Of a stretch of DNA of 64,000 bases, positions 1 through 8,991 are shown one piece after another. This DNA is from CALBTQ01 sp036725605 (GTDB lineage Bacteria > Lernaellota > Lernaellaia > Lernaellales > Lernaellaceae): positions 1-64,000 of the forward strand of contig DAIMDW010000003.1 of the NCBI GenBank assembly GCA_036725605.1, written 5' to 3'. The notes under the pieces were generated by a model. That model searched no databases and was not told the origin of the DNA. It worked only from the letters and a program-made list of their open reading frames with translations. The translations under genes were made by a program, and so were the position numbers. Each line of letters begins with the position of its first letter. Within the stretch, counting starts at the first letter, position 1.

Positions 1-3
1 CAT
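1..3 (-). other. Possible start codon of the gene downstream of leuS
   Basis: The first three bases read ATG on the minus strand, preceded by an AGGGG Shine-Dalgarno-like run about 8 bases upstream and lying 50 bases after the leuS stop. It may be the start of the next gene of a leuS operon; in many Gram-negatives this is lptE, but nothing of the coding region is visible, so the identity is a guess. Confidence 0.25.
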
Positions 4-53
4 ACCAGTCGCCCCTGCGGGGCTTGTCGGCTCCGGGTGTCCCGATTTGGAAG

Positions 54-2474
54 TCAGGAGCCTTTGACGGCGATGTTGAGCAACTTGGCCGGCACAAAGA
101 TCTTCTTGACGATCTGCTTGCCTTCGATCTGCTTCATCACCGCGTCGATGGTTTGCGCCTTGGCCCAGGCCGTATCCTCGTCGACGTCCACCGGCATCAG
201 TTCGCGGCCGCGCAGTTTGCCGTTGACCATGAAGACGAACTCGACTTCCTCGACGGCGCAAAATTCCTCTTTGTATTCCGGCCAGCCCGCGTCGGCGACC
301 ATGATCTTGTTGCCCATGATCTCATACAGCTCGTGCGTGATGTGCGGAGCCAATGGATGCAACAGTTTCAACAGAATTTCCAATGCCTCGCGCTTTTGCG
401 TCGGCCACTTGTAAAGCTCGTTGGTCAACTCCATCAGCGCGGCAATGGCCGTGTTGTAGCGCAGGTTCTCGTAATCGGCGGTGACCTTCTTGATCGTCCG
501 GTGCAACGGACCCAGCTCGTTCATGCCGACGGGCGACTCGTCGACGATTTCGTTTTCCACCACCAGGCGCCACACCCGCTCCATGAACCGGCGCACGCCG
601 ATGATGCCCGTGTCGCGGAAGTCGCCGCCCTCATGGAACGGACCGAGGAACATCAAATAGGTGCGGAAGGTGTCGGCGCCGTACTCGTTGAGGTACTGGT
701 CGGGATTGACCACGTTGCCTTTGGACTTGCTCATCTTCGCGCCGTCGCGAATGAGCAGACCGTGCGCGCGGAATTTCTTGAAGGGTTCCGCGAAATCGAT
801 CAGGCCGATGTCCTTGAGGGCCATGGTGACAAAGCGCGTGTACATCAGGTGCAACACGGCATGCTCGTTGCCGCCGATGTACATGTCGACCGGCAACCAC
901 TTGGCAACGATGTCTTTGTCGAAGGCCTGGGTGTCGTCGTTGGCGCTGACGTAACGGAAGAAGTACCAGGCGCTGTCGAGGAAATTGTCCATCACGTCAC
1001 AATCGCGCTTGGCCGGTCCGCCGCAGGACGGGCACGTGACGTTGACGAATTCATCGACCGTCTCCAACGGACTGGCGCCGGTGCCCAACGGTTTGAAATT
1101 TTCCATGTAAGGCAACTGCACGGGCAGTTGATCTTCGGGAACCGGGACGATGCCGCATTTTTCGCAATGGATGACCGGCACCGGCGGGCCCCAATACCGC
1201 TGGCGCGAAATGCCCCAGTCGCGCAGGCGATAGTTGATCGTGTGCCGGCCGGTTCCTTTTTCGGCCAGCCAATCGGTGACCTTTTGAATCGCGTCGAGAC
1301 TGGGCGTGCCGTCGAACATGCCGGAGTTGATCAGCACGCCTTCGCCGGTATAGGCCTCCTGAAGTTCGTGCGTGCCGCCGTCGGAGCTGATGACCTCGAT
1401 GATCGGCAAATCGAACTTGGTGGCGAATTCGAAGTCACGCGTGTCGTGCGCGGGCACGGCCATGATCGCGCCGGTGCCGTAGCCCATGAGGACGTAATCG
1501 CTGATCCAAATGGGTATCCGCTCGTCGTTGACCGGATTGATCGCGTAGGCGCCGATGAACACGCCGGTCTTCTCGCGCTCTTCGGTTTCGCGTTCGATCT
1601 CGCTGACGGCCGCCGTCTTGCGGATGTACTCTTCCACCGCCGCTTTTTTCTCGGGGGCGGTCAGCTCGGCCACCAGCGGATGCTCGGGGGCCATGACCAT
1701 GTAGGTGGCGCCAAACAGGGTGTCGGGGCGCGTGGTGAACACTTCCAGCGTCTGATCGGTTCCCACCAGTTTAAAGGTGATGTTCGCGCCGGTCGAACGG
1801 CCGATCCATCGCCGCTGCGCGTGCTTGGTGATCTCGGACCAGTCGATCCAGTCCAGGTTGTCCAGCAGTTGTTGGGCGTACTGGGTGATGCGGAAGTACC
1901 ACTGCGCCATCTTCTTTTTGGTCACCGGGCTGTCGCAGCGCTCGCAGAAGCCGCCGGCCACCTGTTCGTTGGACAGCACCGTCAGGCAGCTCGGGCACCA
2001 ATTGACCATGCCGGTTTCGCGATAGGCCAGACCGGCCTCGAACAATTTTAAGAAGAGCCACTGCGTCCATTTGTAGTACGAGGGTTCGGTGGTGTTGACC
2101 TCGTGGGCCCAATCGAACATCGCGCCCAGGCGTTTTAACTGATTTTCCTTGAAATTCTCGACATTTTTCGGAATCAGATCCCACGGATGGGAACCGGTTT
2201 TCAGCGCGTAGTTTTCCGAGTGAATACCAAAGGCGTCAAAGCCCATCGGCTCGAAAACGTCGAAGCCCTGCCCTTTGCGAAAACGACCGTGGATGTCCGC
2301 GCCGATAAAGGCGAAACAATTGCCCACATGCAGCCCTTCCGCCGAGGGGTAAGGAAACATCATCAGGTTGTAAAACGGCCTGGCCGCCTGCTTCAGATCC
2401 AGGTTGTACGTGCGCTCGGCACTCCACCTATCTTGCCACTTTCGCTCGATTTTCGGATAATCGTATTTCTCCAT
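54..2474 (-). CDS. leuS: Leucyl-tRNA synthetase (class I)
   Basis: Charges tRNA-Leu with leucine in the cytoplasm. At 806 residues it is a little shorter than E. coli LeuRS. The catalytic signature is near residues 41-52 (PYPSAEGLHVGN), so the HIGH motif is HVGN, a variant I believe occurs in a known LeuRS subgroup. The KMSKS loop is intact near residue 580 (KMSKSKGN). A CP1 editing domain lies at about 225-420, with the threonine-rich TTRPDTLFGATY segment and the conserved Asp in VPAHDTRD. Cys pairs (CPSC, CERC, CEKC, CPSCGG) suggest zinc modules. The ATG start follows a GGGAGAG ribosome site and a good promoter upstream. Family assignment is secure. Confidence 0.97.
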   Translation of the reverse strand: MEKYDYPKIERKWQDRWSAERTYNLDLKQAARPFYNLMMFPYPSAEGLHVGNCFAFIGADIHGRFRKGQGFDVFEPMGFDAFGIHSENYALKTGSHPWDLIPKNVENFKENQLKRLGAMFDWAHEVNTTEPSYYKWTQWLFLKLFEAGLAYRETGMVNWCPSCLTVLSNEQVAGGFCERCDSPVTKKKMAQWYFRITQYAQQLLDNLDWIDWSEITKHAQRRWIGRSTGANITFKLVGTDQTLEVFTTRPDTLFGATYMVMAPEHPLVAELTAPEKKAAVEEYIRKTAAVSEIERETEEREKTGVFIGAYAINPVNDERIPIWISDYVLMGYGTGAIMAVPAHDTRDFEFATKFDLPIIEVISSDGGTHELQEAYTGEGVLINSGMFDGTPSLDAIQKVTDWLAEKGTGRHTINYRLRDWGISRQRYWGPPVPVIHCEKCGIVPVPEDQLPVQLPYMENFKPLGTGASPLETVDEFVNVTCPSCGGPAKRDCDVMDNFLDSAWYFFRYVSANDDTQAFDKDIVAKWLPVDMYIGGNEHAVLHLMYTRFVTMALKDIGLIDFAEPFKKFRAHGLLIRDGAKMSKSKGNVVNPDQYLNEYGADTFRTYLMFLGPFHEGGDFRDTGIIGVRRFMERVWRLVVENEIVDESPVGMNELGPLHRTIKKVTADYENLRYNTAIAALMELTNELYKWPTQKREALEILLKLLHPLAPHITHELYEIMGNKIMVADAGWPEYKEEFCAVEEVEFVFMVNGKLRGRELMPVDVDEDTAWAKAQTIDAVMKQIEGKQIVKKIFVPAKLLNIAVKGS

Positions 2475-2503
2475 GTGCCCACTCTCCCGGAAAAAGGGAC
2501 CGC

Positions 2504-2533
2504 ATTATATGAAGGCATGACGCGTTTCGTCAA
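2504..2533 (-). promoter_or_regulatory. Sigma-70-type promoter of leuS
   Basis: On the minus strand TTGACG (2528-2533) and a perfect TATAAT (2504-2509) are separated by 18 bases. The -10 box ends about 30 bases before the leuS ATG, giving a short leader of some 20 bases with no room for a T-box or attenuator. Confidence 0.7.
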
Positions 2534-2656
2534 TGAGCGAAACCGCCGCCCAACTATTGGCTTGAACATACCCCCCCTTTATGCAATACTCCATGCGTTT
2601 TTTGCCACCGAATCCGGTGGAGAATTGTGAATTATTCCCCTTAGGGAGGAAGGTTA

Positions 2657-3355
2657 ATGCGCCGTTTATTGCACGTTTCAGCTCTGATTGGTTTGATGTT
2701 GCTTTTGGCCATGTCTTTCTTCGCCATCCAGGCGTGTGAAGACGAGGACGACCCGGAAGCCGCCGAGCAGAATACTTGCCCCACCAACGGGGACGATGAT
2801 GACGACGTCACCGATGACGACGACGACGATGACGACGATGATGACGACGACGATGATGATGACGACGACGATGACGACGATGACGACACCTTTCCGGGAG
2901 AGGAAGTTGAAGTCGACTCGGCTTCCGCCACTTGGATCGACAGCGGTCTGACCGTCGCCGTTGATGACGAAATCGACTTCGCCGCCACCGGCACGATCGC
3001 CATCGACAGCTACTACGAAGAAGTCACGCCCGACGGTGTCGACGGCTCCACGTGCGGCGAAGAGTGCCCGATGGCCGACGCTCCGCGCGGCGCGTTGATT
3101 GGCCGTATCGGTGAAGCCAAAGGCGATCCGTTCCTGATCGGCAGCGAGTTGGCCGACTACACCGCGACCGAAGCCGGCAGCCTGTATCTGATCGTCAACG
3201 ACAACAACTACACCAACAACGAAGGCTCCTTCATGGCATACATCGACGGCGCCTCGACCGGTGATGACGACACCACCGACGATGATACGACCGACGACGA
3301 CACCACCGACGATGACACGACGGATGACGACACCACCGACGATGACACGGTGTAA
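2657..3355 (+). CDS. Asp-rich secreted lipoprotein-like protein
   Basis: A 232-residue protein of unknown function. The N-terminus is a signal peptide (about residues 1-25, hydrophobic LIGLMLLLAMSFFAI) ending IQAC, a plausible but imperfect lipobox. The mature part starts with an acidic stretch and an unbroken run of 25 Asp (residues 53-77). A central folded-looking segment (about 80-200) has two cysteines close together (TCGEEC) and resembles the jelly-roll or pre-peptidase modules of extracellular proteins only in general character. The C-terminus is six DDDTT-type repeats. GGGAGGAAGG gives a strong ribosome site 5 bases before ATG. Acidic tracts could bind calcium or act as spacers. A strong terminator separates it from the protease gene that follows. 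Confidence 0.8.
   Translation: MRRLLHVSALIGLMLLLAMSFFAIQACEDEDDPEAAEQNTCPTNGDDDDDVTDDDDDDDDDDDDDDDDDDDDDDDDDTFPGEEVEVDSASATWIDSGLTVAVDDEIDFAATGTIAIDSYYEEVTPDGVDGSTCGEECPMADAPRGALIGRIGEAKGDPFLIGSELADYTATEAGSLYLIVNDNNYTNNEGSFMAYIDGASTGDDDTTDDDTTDDDTTDDDTTDDDTTDDDTV
2813..2887 (+). repeat. Trinucleotide GAY tract encoding 25 Asp
   Basis: Twenty-five consecutive GAC/GAT codons in irregular alternation. The mixed codons limit perfect slippage but the tract should still vary in length between strains. Confidence 0.9.
3263..3352 (+). repeat. Six 15-bp tandem repeats encoding DDDTT
   Basis: Six in-frame 15-base units encode DDDTT, the last ending DDDTV just before the stop codon. Units alternate between a GAC-GAC-ACC-ACC form and a GAT-GAC-ACG form, which suggests duplication of a 30-base pair of units. 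Confidence 0.9.
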
Positions 3356-3412
3356 GGCGCCCCGGAGAGCCTAACCGCTCTTGTGGATCGACGTGAAAAC
3401 GTAACGCAAATA

Positions 3413-3445
3413 AAAAGGCAGGCTTTCGCAAGGAGCCTGCCTTTT
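3413..3445 (+). terminator. Rho-independent terminator after the Asp-rich lipoprotein
   Basis: A perfect 12-base inverted repeat, AAAAGGCAGGCT (3413-3424) and AGCCTGCCTTTT (3434-3445), with a 9-base loop and a T run at the end. It lies 58 bases after the lipoprotein stop and just before the ribosome site of the protease gene, so the protease probably has its own promoter or relies on read-through. The A/T flanks make it functional on either strand. Confidence 0.85.
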
Positions 3446-3485
3446 CTATCTGGCAACACGTATGCGCAGCAACGAGGAAACAATC

Positions 3486-5357
3486 ATGACTCGCCAAATT
3501 CTGGTAACCGTTCTCGCCCTCATTCTTCTGCCGCTGGTCGCTTTCGCGCAGGCAAATCCCCGCGTGATGTACGAGGGCCATCCGGCCGCCGCCGACAGTT
3601 GCATCATTGAATTCGATGAAACCGTTTTCGTAATCAACGTCGAACGCGAACTGACCGAAGCCGGTTTCGAGCTACGGCGGGTCAGCCTGTTCGACGGCAG
3701 CCGCGTGCCGGCAATCGAACTGCGTCAACTCAAAGGCTATCAGGGGGATGACGTCACCTTCGGCGTGGTCGCTCTCGATCCGCAACGCGATCTGGAAGAA
3801 CAGTTGACCGAACTCGAACGCGTGCCGGGCGTCTATGCGGCCTGGCCGAACTATGTCCATCATCTCAATTTCACGCCCAACGATCCGTACTTCAGCGGTT
3901 ACCAGGGCAACTTCCGGCAGATCTATCTGCCCGGCGCCTGGGACATGTCCACCGGTTCGGGCGCGACGGTCGCGGTCATCGACACCGGCTATCGCAAATC
4001 GGGCCTGGAAGACGGCGCGAAGAACCTGCTGACCGGCTACGACTTCTGGGGCGAGGACAACAACGTGCAGGACTACATCGGTCACGGCACGCACGTATCC
4101 AACACCGTCGCCGAGCGCACGAACAATTCGATCGGCTGCGCGGGCGCGGCGTTCGACGCGACGATTCTACCCTTGAAGGTGTTTCCCGATTACGACGAAG
4201 GCGCGTACGAACAGGACATCATCGACGCCATTTACTATGCCACCAGCCACGACGCGGACGTGATCAACATGTCGCTGGGCGGCGGCGGATACGTCGGCAC
4301 GACAAACACGGCGATCAACAACGCGGTCAACAACGACGTGATCGTTTTCGCCGCCAGCGGCAACGACGGTATCAACGGCGTGGAATACCCGGGCGCTTAC
4401 AGCAACTGCATCGCGGTGGGCGCCGTCAAGCACCACAGCGTGGGCGGCACGCCGGTCCGCGCCAGCTTCTCCAACTACGGTTCGGCATTGGACATTGTGG
4501 CGCCGGGCGTGGAAATCGTGCAGGAGACCTACGATTCCTACAGCGGCAGCACCGACTATTACGCCCTGGACGGCACGAGCATGGCAACGCCGCACGCGGC
4601 CGCGGTGGCGGCCCTGCTGGTGGCCAACGGCGGTGCGGACGCCACGGCGATTCGCGACGCGATGGAAAGCACGGCGTACAATCCCAACGGTTCCTGGACG
4701 AACCAACTGGGCAACGGCGAAGTGGACGCCAAGGCGGCGCTGATCGCCTACGGCGGTTCGGTTTCGAATGAATCGCCGGTCGCCGACGCTTCCGCCTCGC
4801 CGAAAAGCGGATCCGCGCCGTTGAACGTTCAATTCGACGGTTCGGACAGCTACGATCCGGACGGCTCGATTCAAAGCTACACCTGGACCGACACGTCGAC
4901 TTCCAAAATCATCGGTTCGACCGTCAAATTCAACTACACCTTCAGTACGGCGGGCACCTACACGATCAAATTGAAGGTCGTCGACAACGACGGCGGCAGC
5001 GACACCGACACGGTGACCATCACCGTATCGGGCGGCAGCAGCGACGACGACGATGACGACACCAATTTCGGCGACGATCCCTGCGGGAAAATGCTCACCA
5101 CCATGTACGGCAATTGCGATCTGGCGTTCCGCTACAGCAACGACCAGTTGGTGAAAGGCGCCGAAGCCTACACGATGTGCCTGGAGGACGAAGACGCCGC
5201 GCCCTGGCCGTGCCTGATCGCCTGCCAAGACGTGGTGGAAAGTTGCAGTCAGTTTGAGGATTGCGCCCGCAGCGAATGCGAAGTGGACGTCACCGCCGAC
5301 GAAGACGACAGCGGCGACGATGACGACGACGATGACGACGGTTTCGGCTGCAGCTAA
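3486..5357 (+). CDS. Secreted subtilisin-like serine protease with PKD domain and Cys-rich, Asp-rich tail
   Basis: Extracellular S8-family peptidase of 623 residues. I chose the ATG at 3486, 24 bases inside the longest frame, because GAGGAAAC precedes it and MTRQILVTVLALILLPLVAFAQ is a clean Sec signal peptide. An inhibitor-like pro-region (about 25-120) precedes the catalytic domain, with Asp in AVIDTGY, His in GHGTHV and Ser in DGTSMATPHAAA, all intact. A PKD domain follows at about 425-515 (DGSDSYDPDGS, TYTIKLKVVDNDGG). After an Asp linker comes a module with about ten cysteines (CGKM, CLED, CLIACQD, CEV), likely disulfide-bonded, and a final Asp run ending DDGFGCS. No sorting motif or anchor is recognisable. 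The 3' end overlaps the convergent gene by 4 bases. Confidence 0.93.
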   Translation: MTRQILVTVLALILLPLVAFAQANPRVMYEGHPAAADSCIIEFDETVFVINVERELTEAGFELRRVSLFDGSRVPAIELRQLKGYQGDDVTFGVVALDPQRDLEEQLTELERVPGVYAAWPNYVHHLNFTPNDPYFSGYQGNFRQIYLPGAWDMSTGSGATVAVIDTGYRKSGLEDGAKNLLTGYDFWGEDNNVQDYIGHGTHVSNTVAERTNNSIGCAGAAFDATILPLKVFPDYDEGAYEQDIIDAIYYATSHDADVINMSLGGGGYVGTTNTAINNAVNNDVIVFAASGNDGINGVEYPGAYSNCIAVGAVKHHSVGGTPVRASFSNYGSALDIVAPGVEIVQETYDSYSGSTDYYALDGTSMATPHAAAVAALLVANGGADATAIRDAMESTAYNPNGSWTNQLGNGEVDAKAALIAYGGSVSNESPVADASASPKSGSAPLNVQFDGSDSYDPDGSIQSYTWTDTSTSKIIGSTVKFNYTFSTAGTYTIKLKVVDNDGGSDTDTVTITVSGGSSDDDDDDTNFGDDPCGKMLTTMYGNCDLAFRYSNDQLVKGAEAYTMCLEDEDAAPWPCLIACQDVVESCSQFEDCARSECEVDVTADEDDSGDDDDDDDDGFGCS

Positions 5358-6031
5358 GCCGTCGTCCGCAGTTTGATCAGCGCATCGACCACCACCGGCT
5401 GATCGCCGTTGGTGAGAATCGGGTTGCAGTCGACCTCTTCAATGACCGCCCGTTCGGCGGCCAACTTCGACAAATTGGACAGCAGATTGGCCATCGCCTC
5501 GCGATCGATCGCCGGCAGGCCGCGTACCGAGTACATCAGCTTACGCGCCTGCACGTCGCGAATCAGGTCCACCCCGTCGCCGACATCGAAAGGCGCCACG
5601 CGGAACGCGACATCCTTGATCGTCTCGGTAAAAATGCCGCCCAGGCCGAAAGCCACCACCGGTCCGAATTGCACATCCTGTGTCACGCCGGCAATGAACT
5701 CCCGCCGGGTGTCGAGCATCGGGCTGACCAGCAGACCGTCGGCGTCCTGCGGCAGGCGGGCGAACATGTCCGTCGCCGCCCGACGCACCCCTTCGGCATC
5801 GGTCAGGTTGACCTTCACCAGATTCATTTCGGTCTTATGCAACAAGGTGCGGCCGCACCCTTTGAGCACCACCGGATAGCCGAGCGCGTCGGCGGCCGCC
5901 ACCGCCTGCTCGACGTCGCCGACCAGCCGATCGTCAGTCACCGGAATGCGATATTCCTTCAGCAGTTGCTTGGCTTCGAATTCGGATAGGAAAGCGGCTT
6001 TCTCCGCAATCGCTTTATCGAGAATGGACAT
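5354..6031 (-). CDS. ATP-grasp acyl-CoA synthetase beta subunit (ADP-forming type)
   Basis: A 225-residue ATP-grasp protein matching the beta subunit of NDP-forming acetyl/acyl-CoA synthetase, which makes ATP from acyl-CoA, ADP and phosphate. Features seen are the N-terminal EFEAKQLLKEYRIPV, the lysine-containing YPVVLKGCG strand, LLHKTE, the GPVVAFGLGGIFTE loop and the metal-binding region EVDCNPI. The length equals the stand-alone beta subunit of archaeal-type enzymes; the CoA-binding alpha subunit is not in this window. GGAGGT precedes the ATG. A role in substrate-level ATP formation fits the anaerobic gene set, but the acyl substrate cannot be read from sequence. Confidence 0.88.
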   Translation of the reverse strand: MSILDKAIAEKAAFLSEFEAKQLLKEYRIPVTDDRLVGDVEQAVAAADALGYPVVLKGCGRTLLHKTEMNLVKVNLTDAEGVRRAATDMFARLPQDADGLLVSPMLDTRREFIAGVTQDVQFGPVVAFGLGGIFTETIKDVAFRVAPFDVGDGVDLIRDVQARKLMYSVRGLPAIDREAMANLLSNLSKLAAERAVIEEVDCNPILTNGDQPVVVDALIKLRTTA

Positions 6032-6306
6032 GAAATCCTACCTCCGTCTGGTTGCTTTCAATTGCCTGATTTGCGACGGCAAGTCAAGACGGGGGTGGAA
6101 TATGGGCCGGCCGATTCGCTTTCCCGCTCATCGCCCGCCTCTTTTCCCAAAGAGAAAAATTTTTGTATGCGTTCAATTATCTCTACGATTTCGCATTCTT
6201 TCCCCATCGTTGGATCTCCAAATTTTTTTCAGATTTTCCATTTTTTTCATACCCTTCATCCGTCGAAAACCCGATTAATAAAACACGACGAGCAAGGGAC
6301 GACTGT
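6032..6306. other. Divergent AT-rich intergenic region
   Basis: This 275-base stretch separates the acyl-CoA synthetase subunit and the hybrid kinase. Its second half is A/T-rich with runs of T. The kinase frame can be read back to 6163, but the extra 48 residues are phenylalanine-rich and have no ribosome site, so I regard them as non-coding leader. I could not pick a convincing promoter. Confidence 0.5.
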
Positions 6307-8907
6307 TTGAAAAGCATAAACAGAAAAATATTGGCGGATAGTTTTGACGATCCGGAACAATTGCTTAGCCAACTCCGCCATAACCTTATCATTACGCTGT
6401 TATGGGCGGCGGCGATTATTTCCTTGCCGGCCATCGTCGCCTCCGTAGCGCGCTCCATCCTTTTTGGTTGGAGAAATGTCTTAACATTCCATATAGTTGT
6501 CGGCATTTTTCTATGGCTTCTCGTTTTTATTCGCAAACGATTGTCTTTTAACACTCTTGCTATAACGCTCATTACAACCTGTTTTGCGATCGGCTTCGGC
6601 GGCATCGTTTCGTGGGGATTGATAGGAAACTCAACGCTCGGTTTGATTTTCGCCGGCATTTTTACCGCCGTATTCTTCGGTCACCGCTCCGCACTGGTCG
6701 TCACCGGCATCACCCTGGTCGTCGCCGGCATAATCGCCGTGATTGTTCACTATGAATTGATTACCTACCAAATCGATTACCATACCTATATCACTTCGCC
6801 CATTACCTGGATGGCCTCGCTGACCACAATCGGCTTTTATATGGGCCTGGCTCTGATGGTGCTGGGGCGATTGCACAATGCTATGGAGCAAAACATTCAC
6901 GAACTGTCCACCCGCAGCAAGGAACTGCATAAAGCCAACATCGAACTGAACCAGGAAATTAACGAGCGAAAAGAAATCGAAAAATCGCTGCAAATCAGCG
7001 AGGAAAATTTCCGCACGATTTTCGAATTCGCCCCCGACGGTTACTACATACACGATTTACAGGGTGTAATGCTGGACGGCAACCGCGCGGTGGAAATAAT
7101 GACCGGTTATAATCGGGAAGAACTCAAAGGTACCAACATCATCACCAGCGGCCTGATCAGTCAGGAAGATTTGGATAAATTGACGGAGAACATACTGCTC
7201 AATGCGCAGGGAATCGCGCCGGGGACGCAAGAATACACTCTGAATAAAAAAAACGGGACAAAAGTCGCCATTGAAGCACATGCCGTGCCGATCCGATTGA
7301 AGAATCAAACGGTGGTCTTCGGCATCATCCGCGACATTACCCAGAAAAAGGTGGCCGAACAACAATTGCGTGAAAGCGAGGAAAAATTTCGCGCCATCGG
7401 CTCGTCGGCCCTGGATGCGGTGATTCTGATGGATGACAAAGGGCTGTGCATTTACTGGAACCACGCCGCTGAAACGATGTTCGGTTTCACCGCCGATGAA
7501 ATGATGGGGCGGGAAATTCATCAGTTGATCATGCCGAAAAAATATTCGGAACGTTATCAGGATGGTTTTCATCATTTCGTCGGCTCGGGCACAGGCAATG
7601 CCATCGGGAAAGTGGTCGAACTGACCGCCGTAAAGCGGGATGGAACGGAATTTCCGATCGAAATCGCGCTGTCATCGTTTCGCAGCCGGGATCATTTTTA
7701 CGCCTCGGCCATCATCCGCGACATCACCGAGCGAAAGAAGGCCGAAGCGGAAGCGATTCGTCTGACCAACCAGTTGCAGCAAACGACGAAAATGGAGGCG
7801 GTCGGTCGCCTGGCCGGCGGCATCGCCCATGACTTCAACAATTTGCTGACGGGCATCCTGGGCAACATCGCCCTCGCCCAGATGGACATCGCCGCCGATC
7901 ACCCGATGCACAAAACGCTGGAAGAAACCCGGCGGGCCGCCGAGAGCGCCGCGTCTTTGACCAGACAACTGCTGGCCTTCAGCCGCCGCCAGATCATCGA
8001 AACGAAGATCCTCAATCTCAACCAACTGGTGCGCGACATGCACGCGATGTTGCTGCGCCTGATCGGCGAACGCATCCAATTCATGTTCATTCCGACCGAA
8101 CCGCTGTGGAACATCAAAGCCGATTCCTCGCAAATCGAGCAAATCCTGATCAATTTGGTGGTCAACGCCCGCGACGCCATGCCCGAAGGCGGACGCCTGA
8201 CGTTGCGAACGCACCAGGTGAACATCGATTTTCCACCGCAAGACGCCAAAAACAATCTTCAACCCGGCAGTTACGTGTTGCTGGAAGTCTCCGACACCGG
8301 CAGCGGCATCGATCCGGCAATCCAACAGCGAATATACGAGCCGTTTTTCACAACCAAGCCGCAAGGCAAAGGAACCGGCCTGGGCCTGGCGACGATCTAC
8401 GGAGCCGTCAAACAGCACAACGGCCATATCGACGTGCAGTCGGAATTGGACAAAGGCACGACCTTCACCATTTATTTGCCGGCATCGCAGGAACCGGTGG
8501 CCGAGAAAAAACACCGCGAACAGTTCAGCGACCTGATCGGCGGAAGCGAATCGTTGATGTTTGTGGAAGACGATCCGATCGTCCGCAACCTGACCATGCG
8601 TATTTTAAACAAACTGGGATATCAGGTTACCTACGCCTCCTCCGGCGAGGAAGCGCTGCAGTTGATCGCCGGAATGAAGGAGCCGATCGATCTGCTGATC
8701 ACCGACGTGGTCATGCCCGGGATCAACGGCCGCGAACTGGCCGACCGCCTGCTGGCGGAAAATCCCTCGTTGAAGGTGCTGTTCACCTCGGGGTACACCG
8801 AGGACATGATCGTGCGTCACGGCGTACGCGAAAAGGAACTGAACTTTATCGGCAAGCCCTATTCGCCGCAGGCGATTGCGGCCAAAATCCGCGAAATTCT
8901 CGATTAA
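6307..8907 (+). CDS. Membrane hybrid sensor histidine kinase (TM-PAS-PAS-HisKA-HATPase-REC)
   Basis: A 866-residue two-component sensor. I prefer the TTG start at 6307, 8 bases after AAGGG, over the longest frame from 6163. About six hydrophobic helices (residues 20-190) form a membrane sensor, followed by a short coiled coil and two PAS domains (about 225-345 and 345-470). The NtrB-type dimerisation motif AGGIAHDFNNLLTGI carries the phospho-acceptor His; N, G1 (SDTGSGID) and G2 (GKGTGLGL) ATPase boxes follow. The C-terminal receiver has EDD, the phospho-acceptor Asp in LLITDVVMPG and Lys in GKPY. Its target is unknown; no output gene is adjacent. The 5' part is noticeably more A/T-rich than its neighbours. 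Confidence 0.92.
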   Translation: MKSINRKILADSFDDPEQLLSQLRHNLIITLLWAAAIISLPAIVASVARSILFGWRNVLTFHIVVGIFLWLLVFIRKRLSFNTLAITLITTCFAIGFGGIVSWGLIGNSTLGLIFAGIFTAVFFGHRSALVVTGITLVVAGIIAVIVHYELITYQIDYHTYITSPITWMASLTTIGFYMGLALMVLGRLHNAMEQNIHELSTRSKELHKANIELNQEINERKEIEKSLQISEENFRTIFEFAPDGYYIHDLQGVMLDGNRAVEIMTGYNREELKGTNIITSGLISQEDLDKLTENILLNAQGIAPGTQEYTLNKKNGTKVAIEAHAVPIRLKNQTVVFGIIRDITQKKVAEQQLRESEEKFRAIGSSALDAVILMDDKGLCIYWNHAAETMFGFTADEMMGREIHQLIMPKKYSERYQDGFHHFVGSGTGNAIGKVVELTAVKRDGTEFPIEIALSSFRSRDHFYASAIIRDITERKKAEAEAIRLTNQLQQTTKMEAVGRLAGGIAHDFNNLLTGILGNIALAQMDIAADHPMHKTLEETRRAAESAASLTRQLLAFSRRQIIETKILNLNQLVRDMHAMLLRLIGERIQFMFIPTEPLWNIKADSSQIEQILINLVVNARDAMPEGGRLTLRTHQVNIDFPPQDAKNNLQPGSYVLLEVSDTGSGIDPAIQQRIYEPFFTTKPQGKGTGLGLATIYGAVKQHNGHIDVQSELDKGTTFTIYLPASQEPVAEKKHREQFSDLIGGSESLMFVEDDPIVRNLTMRILNKLGYQVTYASSGEEALQLIAGMKEPIDLLITDVVMPGINGRELADRLLAENPSLKVLFTSGYTEDMIVRHGVREKELNFIGKPYSPQAIAAKIREILD

Positions 8908-8936
8908 CCTTTCGCCGGGCGGCCGATTTATTTCAT

Positions 8937-8965
8937 TTGACGGTGCAAATCACTCACAGTATGCT
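8937..8965 (+). promoter_or_regulatory. Possible promoter of the lipid-kinase-like gene
   Basis: TTGACG (8937-8942) and TATGCT (8960-8965) are 17 bases apart, in the 84-base gap after the hybrid kinase. The -10 box matches the consensus at four of six positions. Confidence 0.4.
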
Positions 8966-8991
8966 TACGCTCCAATTGTGAAGGAACGCCG

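Noticed and set aside
24..2051. Long open frame on the plus strand opposite leuS
   Set aside because: It mirrors the high-GC codon pattern of leuS, has no ribosome site, signal or recognisable domain, and the antisense protein is unmistakably LeuRS.
2641..3003. Poly-Ser minus-strand frame opposite the Asp tract
   Set aside because: GAY codons read backwards give Ser codons; no start signal and no other support.
3263..3352. Six short direct repeats considered as CRISPR
   Set aside because: 15-base contiguous units without spacers, in frame at the end of a coding sequence.
6163..6306. N-terminal extension of the hybrid kinase
   Set aside because: A/T-rich, Phe-rich residues, no ribosome site; TTG 6307 with AAGGG is better supported.
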